From NCBI GenBank assembly GCA_947846985.1, contig CANTUZ010000001.1, forward strand, positions 170,786,447 through 170,850,446: a stretch of 64,000 nt of DNA, read 5' to 3'. Below, one piece after another: positions 1 to 10,333 of the stretch; positions within the stretch are counted from its first letter, which is position 1, and the number at the start of each line of letters is the position of its first letter. Below the pieces are notes generated by a model. The model made no database searches and was not told where the DNA came from. It was given only the letters and a program-made list of their open reading frames with translations. The translations under genes were made by a program, and so were the position numbers. This DNA is from Fratercula arctica (taxonomy: Eukaryota > Chordata > Aves > Charadriiformes > Alcidae).

Positions 1-2244
1 GAGATAAATCATTTGGAGGAAGGGAGGAAGGGGAGATGTCTCACATTCTAAAATAACAAATTCAGAAAATTGTTAGAAAGTAAGGCTAGAAAGGGACCAC
101 TAAGATCAACTGCACCGACCTGCCCATACAGTTCCTCCTAGGTACTGCCATATGTTGTGTCTGAAGTGAAGTGGCTGAAACCTCTTCACTTTAGAGACTC
201 AGACTGAATATATCAAATTTTGTGGTAAGTTATTTTGGTTGCTAATTTCTAAACAGGGAAGTGTTCTTGCATCTTAATTCTAGTATCGTATGTATACACT
301 ACAGTGCCAGAAACAAGAATGAAGCAAACATTTGTCTTATATCTAAAATCTTCAGATTTTGCCCTTTTTTTCCCCTGCAACCGAAACTGAAAAAATGCTT
401 AATTAAATTTCATATACATTTTCAAAGGTGTCCAAGCTTGAGTTCACAAAGACGTATTATTTCACAAGCTCTTGGCACAAAGCATCTCCTGCAGAAAAAA
501 TAAAACTAAACAAAACACAGTGCTAGAGAAGAGATGATGAACAGGAGGAAATGACAGAGCAGACAGAAGCAGGGCAGAGCTCTGAGGCACTTCAGCTGTG
601 AGGATCTTGCCTGTGATACAAAAGGGAATCTGAGATGTGTTTGCCTGCCTCTTTGGCTAAATTTAAAGGGCTGTGCTTTTGAAGTCCATACCTGGCTCTA
701 ACGGAGGTGCTTTTGGGAATCTTCTAATCTGTTCCTTTTCAGTCATACATTAAGCACCTTGTAAGAACACCCCTATTTCTAGTCATTCCATTTTGAGAAA
801 TACATAAAATACTGTTTTCCCAATATCTCATTTTAGATATGATTCCCATAATGTTTCCTTTATTAAGTGAAGAATCTACCATATAAAAGTCACAGTTTTA
901 TATAATGTCATTGCAACTCTATAGCACAATGGGAACAAAATGAAAACACATAACTTTTTAAAGGCATCAGTTATGACTGCCACTGGCAGATACCCAAAAA
1001 TTCTGTAAAGGAAACTGCCACATGCTGCCAGCAGCTTATATATAACAAGCACACTCAAATCTTTGCATAATATTTCCACTTTGAAAATGCTGCTTTTCAC
1101 ATCTGGAAGTAGTGCTGAAATTACTTTTCCCTGAATTTTTGCTGGAGAATATATAGAAATTTCCTAGTCCATTGTTTGCTTTTCACAGACTTTTAATAAA
1201 TGAGTTTATTAACAGGAATGTTCAATAATATGAGGAATTTTATTAGTTATGCAAAGTGAATTCTTTAATTATAATTGTGAATTATGGCATCAGAAATTGG
1301 TTTACATTATGTACAGAAGATGTAAATGTGTGTAAATGTGTCCATTTAAAACAAGGGATGTCACATGAGAATACTCATCCATTTTCAGAAAAAGCAACAA
1401 CCAACAGATGTTCATAAAAAATAATTAGAATCCCACCCAATATTAAATAAATACTGAAAAAACTTCTTTTCACAGACTTCAAAAACAGCAGTAGAGAGAT
1501 GGTGAGTGAATAGTTGTTCTTTGTGTATTAGTCACTCTGCTGCAGTATTTATTGTTACTAATAATAGCTGTCTCAGAATGTTTGGAACCTGAATTTGGAT
1601 TAACTTTTCCATCTGCTCATCAAATAAAAGTCCTTGATTAGGCAAAGACTTGGAAAGAATCATTAGGAACCATTGACTAAACATAGCTAGGACTTTGTGG
1701 AGACATGAACCATATCTTTTTACTATCTCTTCTAGAGCAAGGGCCGCCCCAAAGTCACAGGAGATGTATTGTCATTTTCCCTGTACGGAAGTTGTAGGAT
1801 TTCCATTGTCCTCTCTTGTCCCGAACAGCCGTTCACATTATCTCACAGGATAAAATTGATACTAGCAGTATGAGACTTGAAAGGATCCAGTTCTGCATTG
1901 CACTGTCTTGGGATATCTTCTAACCAAACATCACGGTTGGGAACAGTGTAACTTCTCATTGTATCATAAGCAAAACAGCATCCCAAGTGATGTTTAAGGA
2001 TTAAAAATTTCCTGTGCATCATGGCATACAGCAATCCACACACCTGCACCAGCCCTGAAGGAATAGATCTATCCAATTACTTTATCCTTGTAAAAGGCAC
2101 TTCAGTTTGTGGAGGAAGTAAAGCAAGAAGATGTATGACTGAAGGAGAATAGTTTACGGAACTTTTACTTCCAGCAGTAGAAAAATAACTTCTAATTTTT
2201 TTGTTTTCCAAGCCTCCATAAAACAATATATAAAATTAGAACCT
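1..2244. other. AT-rich non-coding spacer
   Basis: I see no gene in this stretch. The open frames at 261-503 (+), 876-1100 (-) and 1843-2076 (-) are short, have no recognisable domain and no splice or promoter context, and read as chance. A small internal duplication of a TGTAAATG-type unit occurs near 1320-1342. No mobile element is recognised up to the CR1 start at about 2245. Confidence 0.6.
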
Positions 2245-4032
2245 TAACTTTAAACATGGGCCTGTGTTTGATTTAACTAGGGAAGGTGTGGGCCCCCTCA
2301 GAAAGGAAATGGGAGAACTGGTGACAAGTAATATGGAGAAGGCAGAGGTTCTGAACGACTTATTTTCCTCAGTCTTCACTGGCAAGGGCTCCAGCCACAC
2401 TCCCAGAGTCACAGAAGATAATGGCAGAGGTTGGACAGAACTGCCCATTGTAAGTGAAGATCAGGTTTGTGACCATCTGATGAACCTGAAAGTGAACAAG
2501 TCCGTGGGACTGGATGGGATACACCCAAAGGTACTGAAGGAACTGACGGATGAGGTTGCTAAACCGCTCTCTATTATATTCCAAAAGTCACGGCAGTCTG
2601 GTGAGGTCCCCACTGACTGGAAAAGGGGAGACATAATCCCCATTTTCAAAAAGGGGAAGAAGGATGAACCAGGGAACTATAGGCCAGTCAGTCTCACCCC
2701 CGTGCCTGGTAAGATTATGGAGCAGATCCTCCTGGAGGCGCTGCTGAGGCAGTAGAATAATGAAGAGGTGACTAGGTGCAATCAACACAGCTTCACCAAG
2801 GGCAAACCGTGCCTGACAAACCTGGTGGCCTTCTATGAAAAGGTCACAACATCAGTAGACAAGGGGAGAGCAACGGACGTCATTTACCTGGACCTGAGCA
2901 AAGCCTTTGACACTGTCCCGCATGACATCCTGGTCTCCAAGCTGATAAAATACGGGTTTGATAGACTGACAATTCAGTGGATAAAGAACTGGCTTGACAG
3001 CCGCACCCAAAGAGTGGCTGTCAATGGGTCCATGTCCAAGTGGAGACCAGTGACAAGTGGAGTCCCTCAAGGATCAGTACTGGGACTGGTCTTGTTTAAC
3101 ATCTTCATCAGTGACATGGACAGTGGCATAGAGTGCACCCTCAGCAAGTTTGCCGACAACACCAAGCTGTGTGGGGCGGCTGACACGCTGGAGGGAAGAG
3201 ATGCCATCCAGAGGGACCTTGACAGGCTGGAGAGGTGGGCCCATGCCAACCTCATGAAGTCCAACAAGACCAAGTGCAAGGTCCTCCATCTCGGTCAGGG
3301 CAATCCCAAGCACCGATATAGGCTGGGCAGTGACTGGCTTGAGAGCAGCCCTGAAGAAAAGGACTTGGGGGTGCTGGTAGATGAGAGGCTCAACATGAGC
3401 CGTCAGTGTGCACTAGCAGCCCAGAAAGCCAATCGTATCCTGGGCTGCATCAGGAGAAGGGTGGCCAGCAGGTCGAGGGAGGTGATTCTCCCCCTCTACT
3501 CCACTCTTGTGAGACCCCGCCTGGAGTACTGCATCCAATTCTGGAGTTCTACAAGAGAGATGTGGACGTGCTGGAACATGTCCAGAGAAGGGCCACGAGG
3601 ATGATCAGAGGGCTGGAGCACCTCTCCTATGAGGACAGACTGAGAGAGTTGGGGTTGTTCAGTCTGGAGAAAAGAAGGCTCCAAGGAGACCTTATAGTGG
3701 CCTACCAGTATCTTAAGGGGGCCTACAAGAAAGCTGTGAGGGACTTTTTAGGATGTCGGGTAATGGTAGGACTAGAGGGAATGGATTAAAACGAGAGATG
3801 GGACAATTCAGACTGGATGTTAGGAAGAAGTTCTTCACCACGAGGGTGGTGAGACACTGGAACAGGTTGCCCAGAGAGGTGGTGGAAGCCCCATCCCTGG
3901 AAGTTTTTAAGGCCAGGCTGGATGGGGCTCTGAGCAAGCTGATCTAGTGGGAGGTGTCCCTGCTAATGGCAGGGGGGTTAGAACTAGATGATCCTTAAGG
4001 TCCCTTCCAACCCTGACAATTCTATGATTTGA
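2245..4032 (+). mobile_element. CR1 LINE retrotransposon, 5'-truncated copy 1
   Basis: This is the longest CR1 copy in the window, about 1.8 kb against roughly 4.5 kb for a full CR1. It holds the reverse transcriptase and C-terminal part of ORF2 followed by the short 3' UTR. The 3' end carries the usual CR1 signature: a GGTCCCTTCCAACCC-like stretch and then one ATTCTATG octamer near 4019-4026. 5' truncation is normal for LINEs, and ORF1 and the ORF2 endonuclease domain are absent. The 5' boundary is approximate: similarity to the CR1 protein frame starts around 2250, and an in-frame stop lies at 2237-2239. The element is noticeably richer in GC and CpG than the flanking DNA. CR1 usually leaves no clear target-site duplication, and none is seen here. 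Confidence 0.95.
2246..3947 (+). pseudogene. CR1 ORF2 reverse transcriptase remnant (inactivated)
   Basis: This is the reverse transcriptase part of CR1 ORF2, the enzyme that copies CR1 RNA into the genome by target-primed reverse transcription. One frame runs from about 2246 to 3604 but is cut by a TAG at 2753-2755, after LLRQ. Visible RT motifs are NYRPVSLT near 2675, motif A ([14 protein letters not shown], 2885-2926) and motif B ([10 protein letters not shown], 3056-3085). The catalytic block at 3149-3160 reads FADN where the family has FADD, so the second catalytic Asp is lost. A small deletion near 3545 shifts the frame to one carrying [12 protein letters not shown] and [12 protein letters not shown] second shift near 3738 moves it to the frame holding [20 protein letters not shown], which ends at the natural stop at 3945-3947. 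The copy is dead: one nonsense mutation, two frameshifts and an active-site change. Confidence 0.9.
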
Positions 4033-7000
4033 AGACTATACTTTGCTAATAAAAAAAGTTAGTATTTTACAGCTTCAGATTATTCCATATTTCTGCAATT
4101 AAAAAAAATAACACAGTTCCATTTGTTCCATTCAGTTTCCATTGTACATCAAAAATATGGGGAAAAAATGGTTTGTGCTATCTTCTTGTAGCATCCTACT
4201 CCCTCTCCTTGCTCCCTGTTTAATTGGTTTCCTCTTCTCCTCCCCAGCTGCTTAGAGATTGTTCTGTCCCTGTGGCTTTGCTCTCTGTGGCTTCACACTC
4301 TTGATTTGCTCTCCGCAGTTGTCTCCTCTGCTGCTCCACTTCGCGTCTGAGCCACAGCAAACTGTCATTGACAAATCTCAGAGAACATTAGGAACTGGGA
4401 TTTTGGTTTTTTTGTCTTGCTGTGCCTACATGTGGAAAAGCAAGAAAACAAGGGTGGGGGAGTGTATCATGTTGATGTTTATTCTATTTCCCCCTCTATC
4501 CTGTCTAAATGATGATACATATTTTGCTTATATGTGCCTAAAGCATAGCACAATCAGGATACCGACAGTAGCAGTGTATTGAAACTAAATAAATGAGACG
4601 AGAATTTCTCTCAAAACCTTGTCAGTGATTTCCTTTAAAAGATTGCCATAAATTCCTATTTGCTTCATAAAAACAACTTCTGCTGCATATCTGCAGCAAA
4701 GTTGCAGAGGGACTGTCTTAACACATTGCCAGAGGGTTTTTCTGGCTGAGCCAAACCATGTTCACAGAGGAAAATTGAAATTATAGTAGTATTGGGAGAT
4801 TCTGTGATCCATGCTAAAAGAAATTACATTTCAAATGTAGCATTTATGTTAGACAAAGCTGTTTCTACTATTGATATTTTTATTGGTAGTATATTTCAAG
4901 ATAAATGAATTCAACTTAATCTCATAGAATATGTTTGCTTAAATTTATTGAGAAGGAATAAGGTCCTGTACGCTTGTTTAAAGCTTTATTTCTAGTGTAT
5001 TTAATTTAAAATGAAAAAATACCCCAAACCTGTCTATAAAGTAACATTTCTACTTCAAGTTTTTGCTTATCAATAAACACATTTCTCTGACACCAGCAAT
5101 GCTCATTGCAAACAGTATAAAAATTTTAGGAGAAAAACTGGTTACCAGCATACGAGGAAAATTTAACTATATAAACTGTCATAGATTAAGGCAGGAAGTG
5201 ACAGCTCATTATTATTTCTGTGATTAATCTTTGCAATTCAGTAGTGCAAACCATCTCAACTCCACTGTGCTGCTATATACATATGTAACATGAAGACATG
5301 GGACTAAACCTTAAGTCTGAATCTCTCCACTTCAGACTGGAACTTTGAATTCTTATTTTCAAGAAGATTTAATAATTTATCCATTGATGAATTCCCATTT
5401 TATTGCTTTCACCTACTATCAATCAAAATTAATTGAAATTACAATCTTGGCAAGCTGATTGTCCATAGATAGAGTTGGACACAGCTCTGATGTGAATGGG
5501 GGCTATGAGCATAGACCTTGTGGTGGGCATGGCCCTTCAGTATGAGACTTCAGCTCGACCTGAATTCCTCTGCTAATTCCTGTAACGTGCTGTCACTGAG
5601 TTGGCCGCACTCATGTTTACAAAAGGCTTGTATGATTTCTCTGTATCTTGGTAAATCTGGGACCCAGGCTGAAGCAGCTTGAGTGTCCTGCAGGGTCTGT
5701 GCAGAGTCAGGGGGTTGATGGGGGTGGCAGGGTTATAAAGTCCTGTTTCTCTCCCCGAGTATTTCTGGACACTGTAGCTACAATGTTGGAAAGTGTCCCG
5801 CCAGTTGAGCTCTCCTGGTACTGGAATTGAGAGAGCTACAGGAAACCAGCCACCTGCAGCATTAATTATTGAGACATTTACAGCTACTCAGAAAACTTCC
5901 TTAGCTTCCTGGCCCACATCAATGCTGTAATTTCAAATAATTATTGGGTCATTCTCTTCACTGAACCAGCCAGCTTAGAACTAATGAAGACTTTAAGTTA
6001 GCTGAAATTCAGACACTGCAACTCATTAGTCATCCTGAACATTATTGATCAGAAAAGGATGTTGTAGTAAGCTTCCCTGACATCTGATTTCTTTCCTAAA
6101 GAAAGGCTGAGCCACCTAAGCATGGTGAGCACCAGCAGGAGGGTGAACAAAACTGCCAATAGCACCCTGTGGCATCAGAGGCACTTGACAGCTCTCAGGA
6201 ACTGGCAGATGCTTGTGGCAAAGCTGCTTTCCTGAGGGCATGGAGGTACTGGTTGCACTCTATGTTCAAGTGGGCATTTGTAAGGCTGGAGACAGCTAAT
6301 AATCCCTTCACATGCTGGTATCTTTTGGGTACTTTCTTTGGTGGGAGAGGGGACAGGTAGAGAAAAACAGTATGCATGATGGATAGAGCATCCTGGAGCA
6401 GTTTCCTGCAAAATGAACTTCTTCTATTTCTTCTTAGGCTGAGTCGACTGATACAAGGATTGGATTGAGTGTTTTCTGTCAGCTGATGCAAGTTACAGCC
6501 ATCACAATAAAAAGTAGAAAGAGGCTTTACTTCGTTTTATTTTTGCTCTTGGTTACTTAGCTCATCAATGCAAGTGGATCTCTGCTACTTTATTTTTTAT
6601 GACTATGGTATGAGTCTGGTTAGAGAGAACTCTGTTTGCCCAGCCTGTGCCTGGGGAGAGAGGATGCAACTCTGCTTGTTCCAAGCAGGCTGCACACATT
6701 CCTCCTGCTCTTGGTGCTGGAGATGCTGTGAAGAGAATGTGACTGATCCTTGGCAGCATCAAGAGTGGAAGACATTGGTCTCTGGACTTTCTTCTGACTC
6801 CCAACCTCTGTCCTTGCAGCTGCTTATAGGCCCCAAGAGAAGAAGGTCCTGTGCGGAACCCTTCTAGCCAGCCCAAGGAGAGGAGTTGGGTGCCCTGTGT
6901 TAGTAAGGAAAGAGGATAACATGGGGAAAGGTGGAGGAGGGAGGAGGGTGTTTTTTAATGGAAAGAGAGCTCCTGAAAGTGCACTTGTCTCCCGGTCTCC

Positions 7001-7869
7001 CTAGCTTCCCCATTACCTATCTAGCTTCCCACTCCTGTAACAATATTTCACCCGTGTAGCTGACAAGTCTTAAAGTATCTTCTAATTCTGCCCAGTACCT
7101 ACTTCCAATGTCATGCAACATTATTTGCTGTTTAATCTGCTTTTTCGTAGCACTTTAACAGAAAGATAGACTTTCTGCTGTGAAGATATGATTGCTACAG
7201 TATCTCTGGTTGTTACCAATTACACTTCAAGTTTGTTGGTAAAAGAATTTTTCATACAGCTAAGGGCAGTTCAGGTCACAAGAGGAGGATTTTTTTTTCA
7301 AGGAAAACAAATGTCAATATCTGCAAATGTTGTTAAGTTAAGGAAAATGGGCTAAAATCAATAAATATAATATGACATCTCTCATTGGACCAGAGGTTCA
7401 GGTTTTAGAGACGTTTGCAGAATTCCCACCAAAGCCTGTCTTTTTCATCAAAAGCAGAACTTTACCTGTCTATTAATATTTTACTTTACTATGTGTGTTT
7501 TTGTTATTTATCTGTCCCTATGAGTAACTCACAACTTTATTGGATTTGTGCTAACCTCATTCCCACAAGATTCAGATGTGTAATCATCTTACATTTCCCA
7601 AGTGAGGAAACAAAATGAAGACAGATCAAAAACCTGTTTTTGACAATTCCGCTTACCCTGTAGAGTCCCTGACTCTGGGAATAACCCTATTGTTGCCAGT
7701 GAATCTTTTTCATGGAGTGAAGCACAGCTGTCACAGACTTGAAGGGCATGTCTAAATCTTTCTGGAACTCATCTGAGCCAGCTCCTTAGTGATGGGTTCA
7801 AAACCAGCAACAGGTAATGAACCCAGGCTTCCAACCCCAAGTCTGATACTTTGAAACCAAGCGACCTGT
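4033..7869. other. non-coding spacer between CR1 copy 1 and a GC-rich patch
   Basis: No gene is supported. The frames at 4259-4582 (+), 6195-6491 (-) and the overlapping pair 6565-6876 (-) / 6568-6867 (+) are anonymous and lack domain signatures or convincing splice context. The interval is AT-rich, with a slightly more GC-rich portion at 6130-6900. I recognise no repeat family. Confidence 0.55.
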
Positions 7870-8110
7870 TTCCGTCACACAGTTCTGTACGCGACCCCTG
7901 TTGCCTGTGAGAGCTGTGGGGGAAAGTCCCCAGGACACAGGGGAGCCGTGGGGCTGTCTCCTGGCCTGCAGCCCGCGGCTGCTCCCTGCCTCACCCCAGC
8001 AGACAGCCGCAGCTCCACACACCCAGCACCCCGACCGCTGCTGTGGGACCAGAGTCGCACTCCCTCTGCTTCCCATAGCTTTGCTGTGGTGAACATCCTC
8101 TCGGGAAACA
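7870..8110. other. GC-rich patch with scattered CpG
   Basis: About 240 bp clearly richer in G and C than its surroundings, with roughly ten CpG dinucleotides, for example near 7892, 7974 and 8034. Open frames overlap on both strands (7798-8118 minus, 7948-8184 plus), as expected where stop codons are scarce. I recognise no protein and no repeat consensus. It could be a small unmethylated regulatory element, a decayed GC-rich LTR fragment or a chance GC peak. Confidence 0.35.
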
Positions 8111-8769
8111 AGGGACAAGATGCCTTTTATGTGACCTTGGCTGGATTGCCAGGAGTTTACTGGCCAGAGACTACAATGCTTTAAATCCCATTTTCACAAG
8201 CAAATTAGTCTCCTTGAAGTGTTTTTCTTGTTTCCTAGTCAGAGCGTTTTATTATGCAGGCTTCTGCGTTTTATCATTGAAAATACTTGCATAGGTAAAA
8301 TGGAGTTGAACCTCTCATAATTTATTGGCATTTTAAATTGTTAGCCACATGAAAGTAGCATTTTTAAAGAAATAGCACCATCTTGTGGAAGTACGTGTTC
8401 TGAGTGTCCTGAACAGCCAAAACCCTGCTGAAAGCCGCGCAGTTAAACTTGGGCATTGCAAGTTTCAGCATCAGTAGTCTTTTTCGTTAACGTTTTACAG
8501 CTGAGAGATAAGGAAATAAAATAAAGAAGGAAGATGAAATAACATAATTCTTTCATATTATCATGAGGATTCATGAAGACTAATTTGGAAGCATAAAAAT
8601 AATTTCAGAGTTTATTGAAGCAGACAAAAGTTAAGATTAAATAAGGAAATACTTCTATATATACTCTAGGATGACAAAGTGACAAAGCTAGATTTGAGGA
8701 TATATCCTGAGAACATGAACTTTTTACTTGAGGTTTATGATTCCTGCACAGAAATTATTTTAGACTACA

Positions 8770-8820
8770 GTCTAAAGGGTATAGTTTAAAGTCTAAGTGT
8801 ATAGTTTATACTATACACTT
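8770..8820. repeat. 21-bp period duplication ending in an 11-bp hairpin
   Basis: GTCTAAAGGGTATAGTTTA (8770-8788) recurs in slightly altered form at 8791-8808, 21 bp downstream. The second copy runs into an exact inverted repeat: AAGTGTATAGT (8795-8805), a four-base loop TTAT, then ACTATACACTT (8810-8820). The stem is AT-rich. It has no T-tract or gene context to suggest a function and may have arisen by replication slippage and template switching. Confidence 0.8.
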
Positions 8821-9437
8821 TCATATAACTGTTTGCTACAGCAAGGCAATGGCCTTAAAAGGAAACCATAGTGCTGTCCTTTTGCAGTAGAGACAGCTAT
8901 TACAGCCTGGATATAAGCCTATAGTGCATTCATTGTAAAGCAGTCACTTTTGTACTAGATGCCATCACACTATAGCTGAAGTGCAGTCTTCTTAGACCTT
9001 CTGTTATGTTTGATATTTCTCTGTACCTCTCTGTACTGTTTAGCTAGTTTCACACTTTGTTTTCCAGAGTCATTAGTATAAAAATGTCAAATAGAACTGC
9101 TTCATTAAATGGAAATGAGACGATAAATGGACTCTATCAAGCAAGCTAATCAGTTTACTCAAGCTATCAGCACTCAAAATTTACATTTTTACTGCAGTTT
9201 ATTTTCATGTGTATGTGGCACTTTCAGATCCTCCAGTGTAGTTGCTATGGCTCTTAACATGGAGCTGTTAACATAGAGTAGCTGTTGAAATCAGGGCTGA
9301 TATTAACATGCCCGTGATCAAGTTTGCACATAAAACATACATAAAAAGTAGTTGGCTTCAAATACAGGATGTCTTTTTCCTTCACTTAATAGCAGAAAAG
9401 ATTCTCCTATGACAAATATTCTGTTGCACTGATATTA

Positions 9438-9512
9438 ACTTTTTTTATATATGCATACATATACATATACTACAGATGTATATTTTCAGATATATATATA
9501 CACACATCTCTG
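9438..9512. repeat. TA/CATA-rich low-complexity run
   Basis: A run of T followed by ATATATGCATACATATACATATAC-like sequence, then a second ATATATATATACACACA tract near 9490-9506. It is an imperfect dinucleotide microsatellite, probably length-polymorphic. Confidence 0.7.
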
Positions 9513-9943
9513 CAGAATAATTCCCAAAAGTTGAAATCTGAATAAGTGAACAGATTTACATTTTTATGTCTCTTTCCAACATACGACAACCTTGCAATAA
9601 CTGTTTTGTCTGTGGAAATGCAATTCAAAATGGGTATAACTTAATGACTTGCAAAAGTACTTACAGTCCCTTTTGTATTACCAGAGTGGACTTCATAACC
9701 ATGAAAATCATTTTTATATTCTCATTAAGTGTTGTAGCCATCCTATATAGCCATTGATTGTTACTGTTATTTCATATCAAATGGTGTGTGTTTAAAGCAA
9801 GCGCTAAATCAGACTGAAACACATGCTTTGATACGTGAATCGCTCTTTAAGCAGAAAATTTCCTGAAAACTTCCATTTATGCTTTTGAAGGAGTCAGATT
9901 ATTTCTGATGGCTTCCTGAAAAACTTCAAACTGTAGTTTAACA

Positions 9944-10250
9944 CTGAAGGATCTGGGTCTCTTCAGTCTGGAAAAAAAAGACTGAGAGGGGATCTTATCA
10001 ACACTTATAAATACTTAAAGGATGGGTGTCAGGAGGATCGGCCAGGCTCTTTTCAGTGGTGCCCAGTGACAGGACAAGAGGTAACAGGCACAAACTTGAG
10101 CATAGGGAGTTCCACCTAAACATGAGAAGGAACTTCTTTACTTTGAGGGTGGCAGAGCACTGGAACAGGCTGCCCAGAGAGGTGGTGGAGTCTCTGTCTC
10201 TGGAGACATTCAAAACCCACCTGGACATGTTCCTGTACAACCTGCTCTAG
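9944..10250 (+). pseudogene. CR1 ORF2 C-terminal fragment
   Basis: This is the last part of CR1 ORF2. LGLFSLEK is encoded from about 9950. A one-base length change in the A-run near 9971-9978 breaks the frame just after it. The remainder, with [19 protein letters not shown] and [19 protein letters not shown], is open from about 10026 to the TAG at 10248-10250, which matches the family's natural ORF2 stop. No RT catalytic motif is included, so the fragment cannot be functional on its own. Confidence 0.88.
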
Positions 10251-10333
10251 GTGACCCTGCTCTGGCAGGGGGGTTGGACTAGATGATCTCCAGAGGTCCA
10301 TTCCAACCCTACAATTCTGTGATTCTGTGATTC
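9944..10333 (+). mobile_element. CR1 LINE, short 3'-end copy 2
   Basis: This is a roughly 390-bp severely 5'-truncated CR1. It begins within the coding sequence for the C-terminal LGLFSLEK region of ORF2. The 3' UTR shows the typical GGCAGGGGGGTTGGACTAGATGATC and TCCATTCCAACCC-like blocks. It ends in ATTCTGTG octamers at 10314-10321 and 10322-10329 plus a partial third. The octamer tail fixes the + orientation and the 3' boundary. This size and structure are typical of most bird CR1 insertions. Confidence 0.95.

Larger units (their letters stand above)
8111..9943. other. AT-rich spacer
   Basis: No gene is seen. It contains the 21-bp duplication and hairpin at 8770-8820 and a TA/CA-rich low-complexity run at 9438-9512, both listed separately. 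The ORF at 9566-9757 (+) has no recognisable features. Confidence 0.6.

Noticed and set aside
6565..6876. Overlapping ORFs of about 100 codons on both strands
   Set aside because: Mirror-image open frames on opposite strands reflect locally higher GC with few stops, not two genes.
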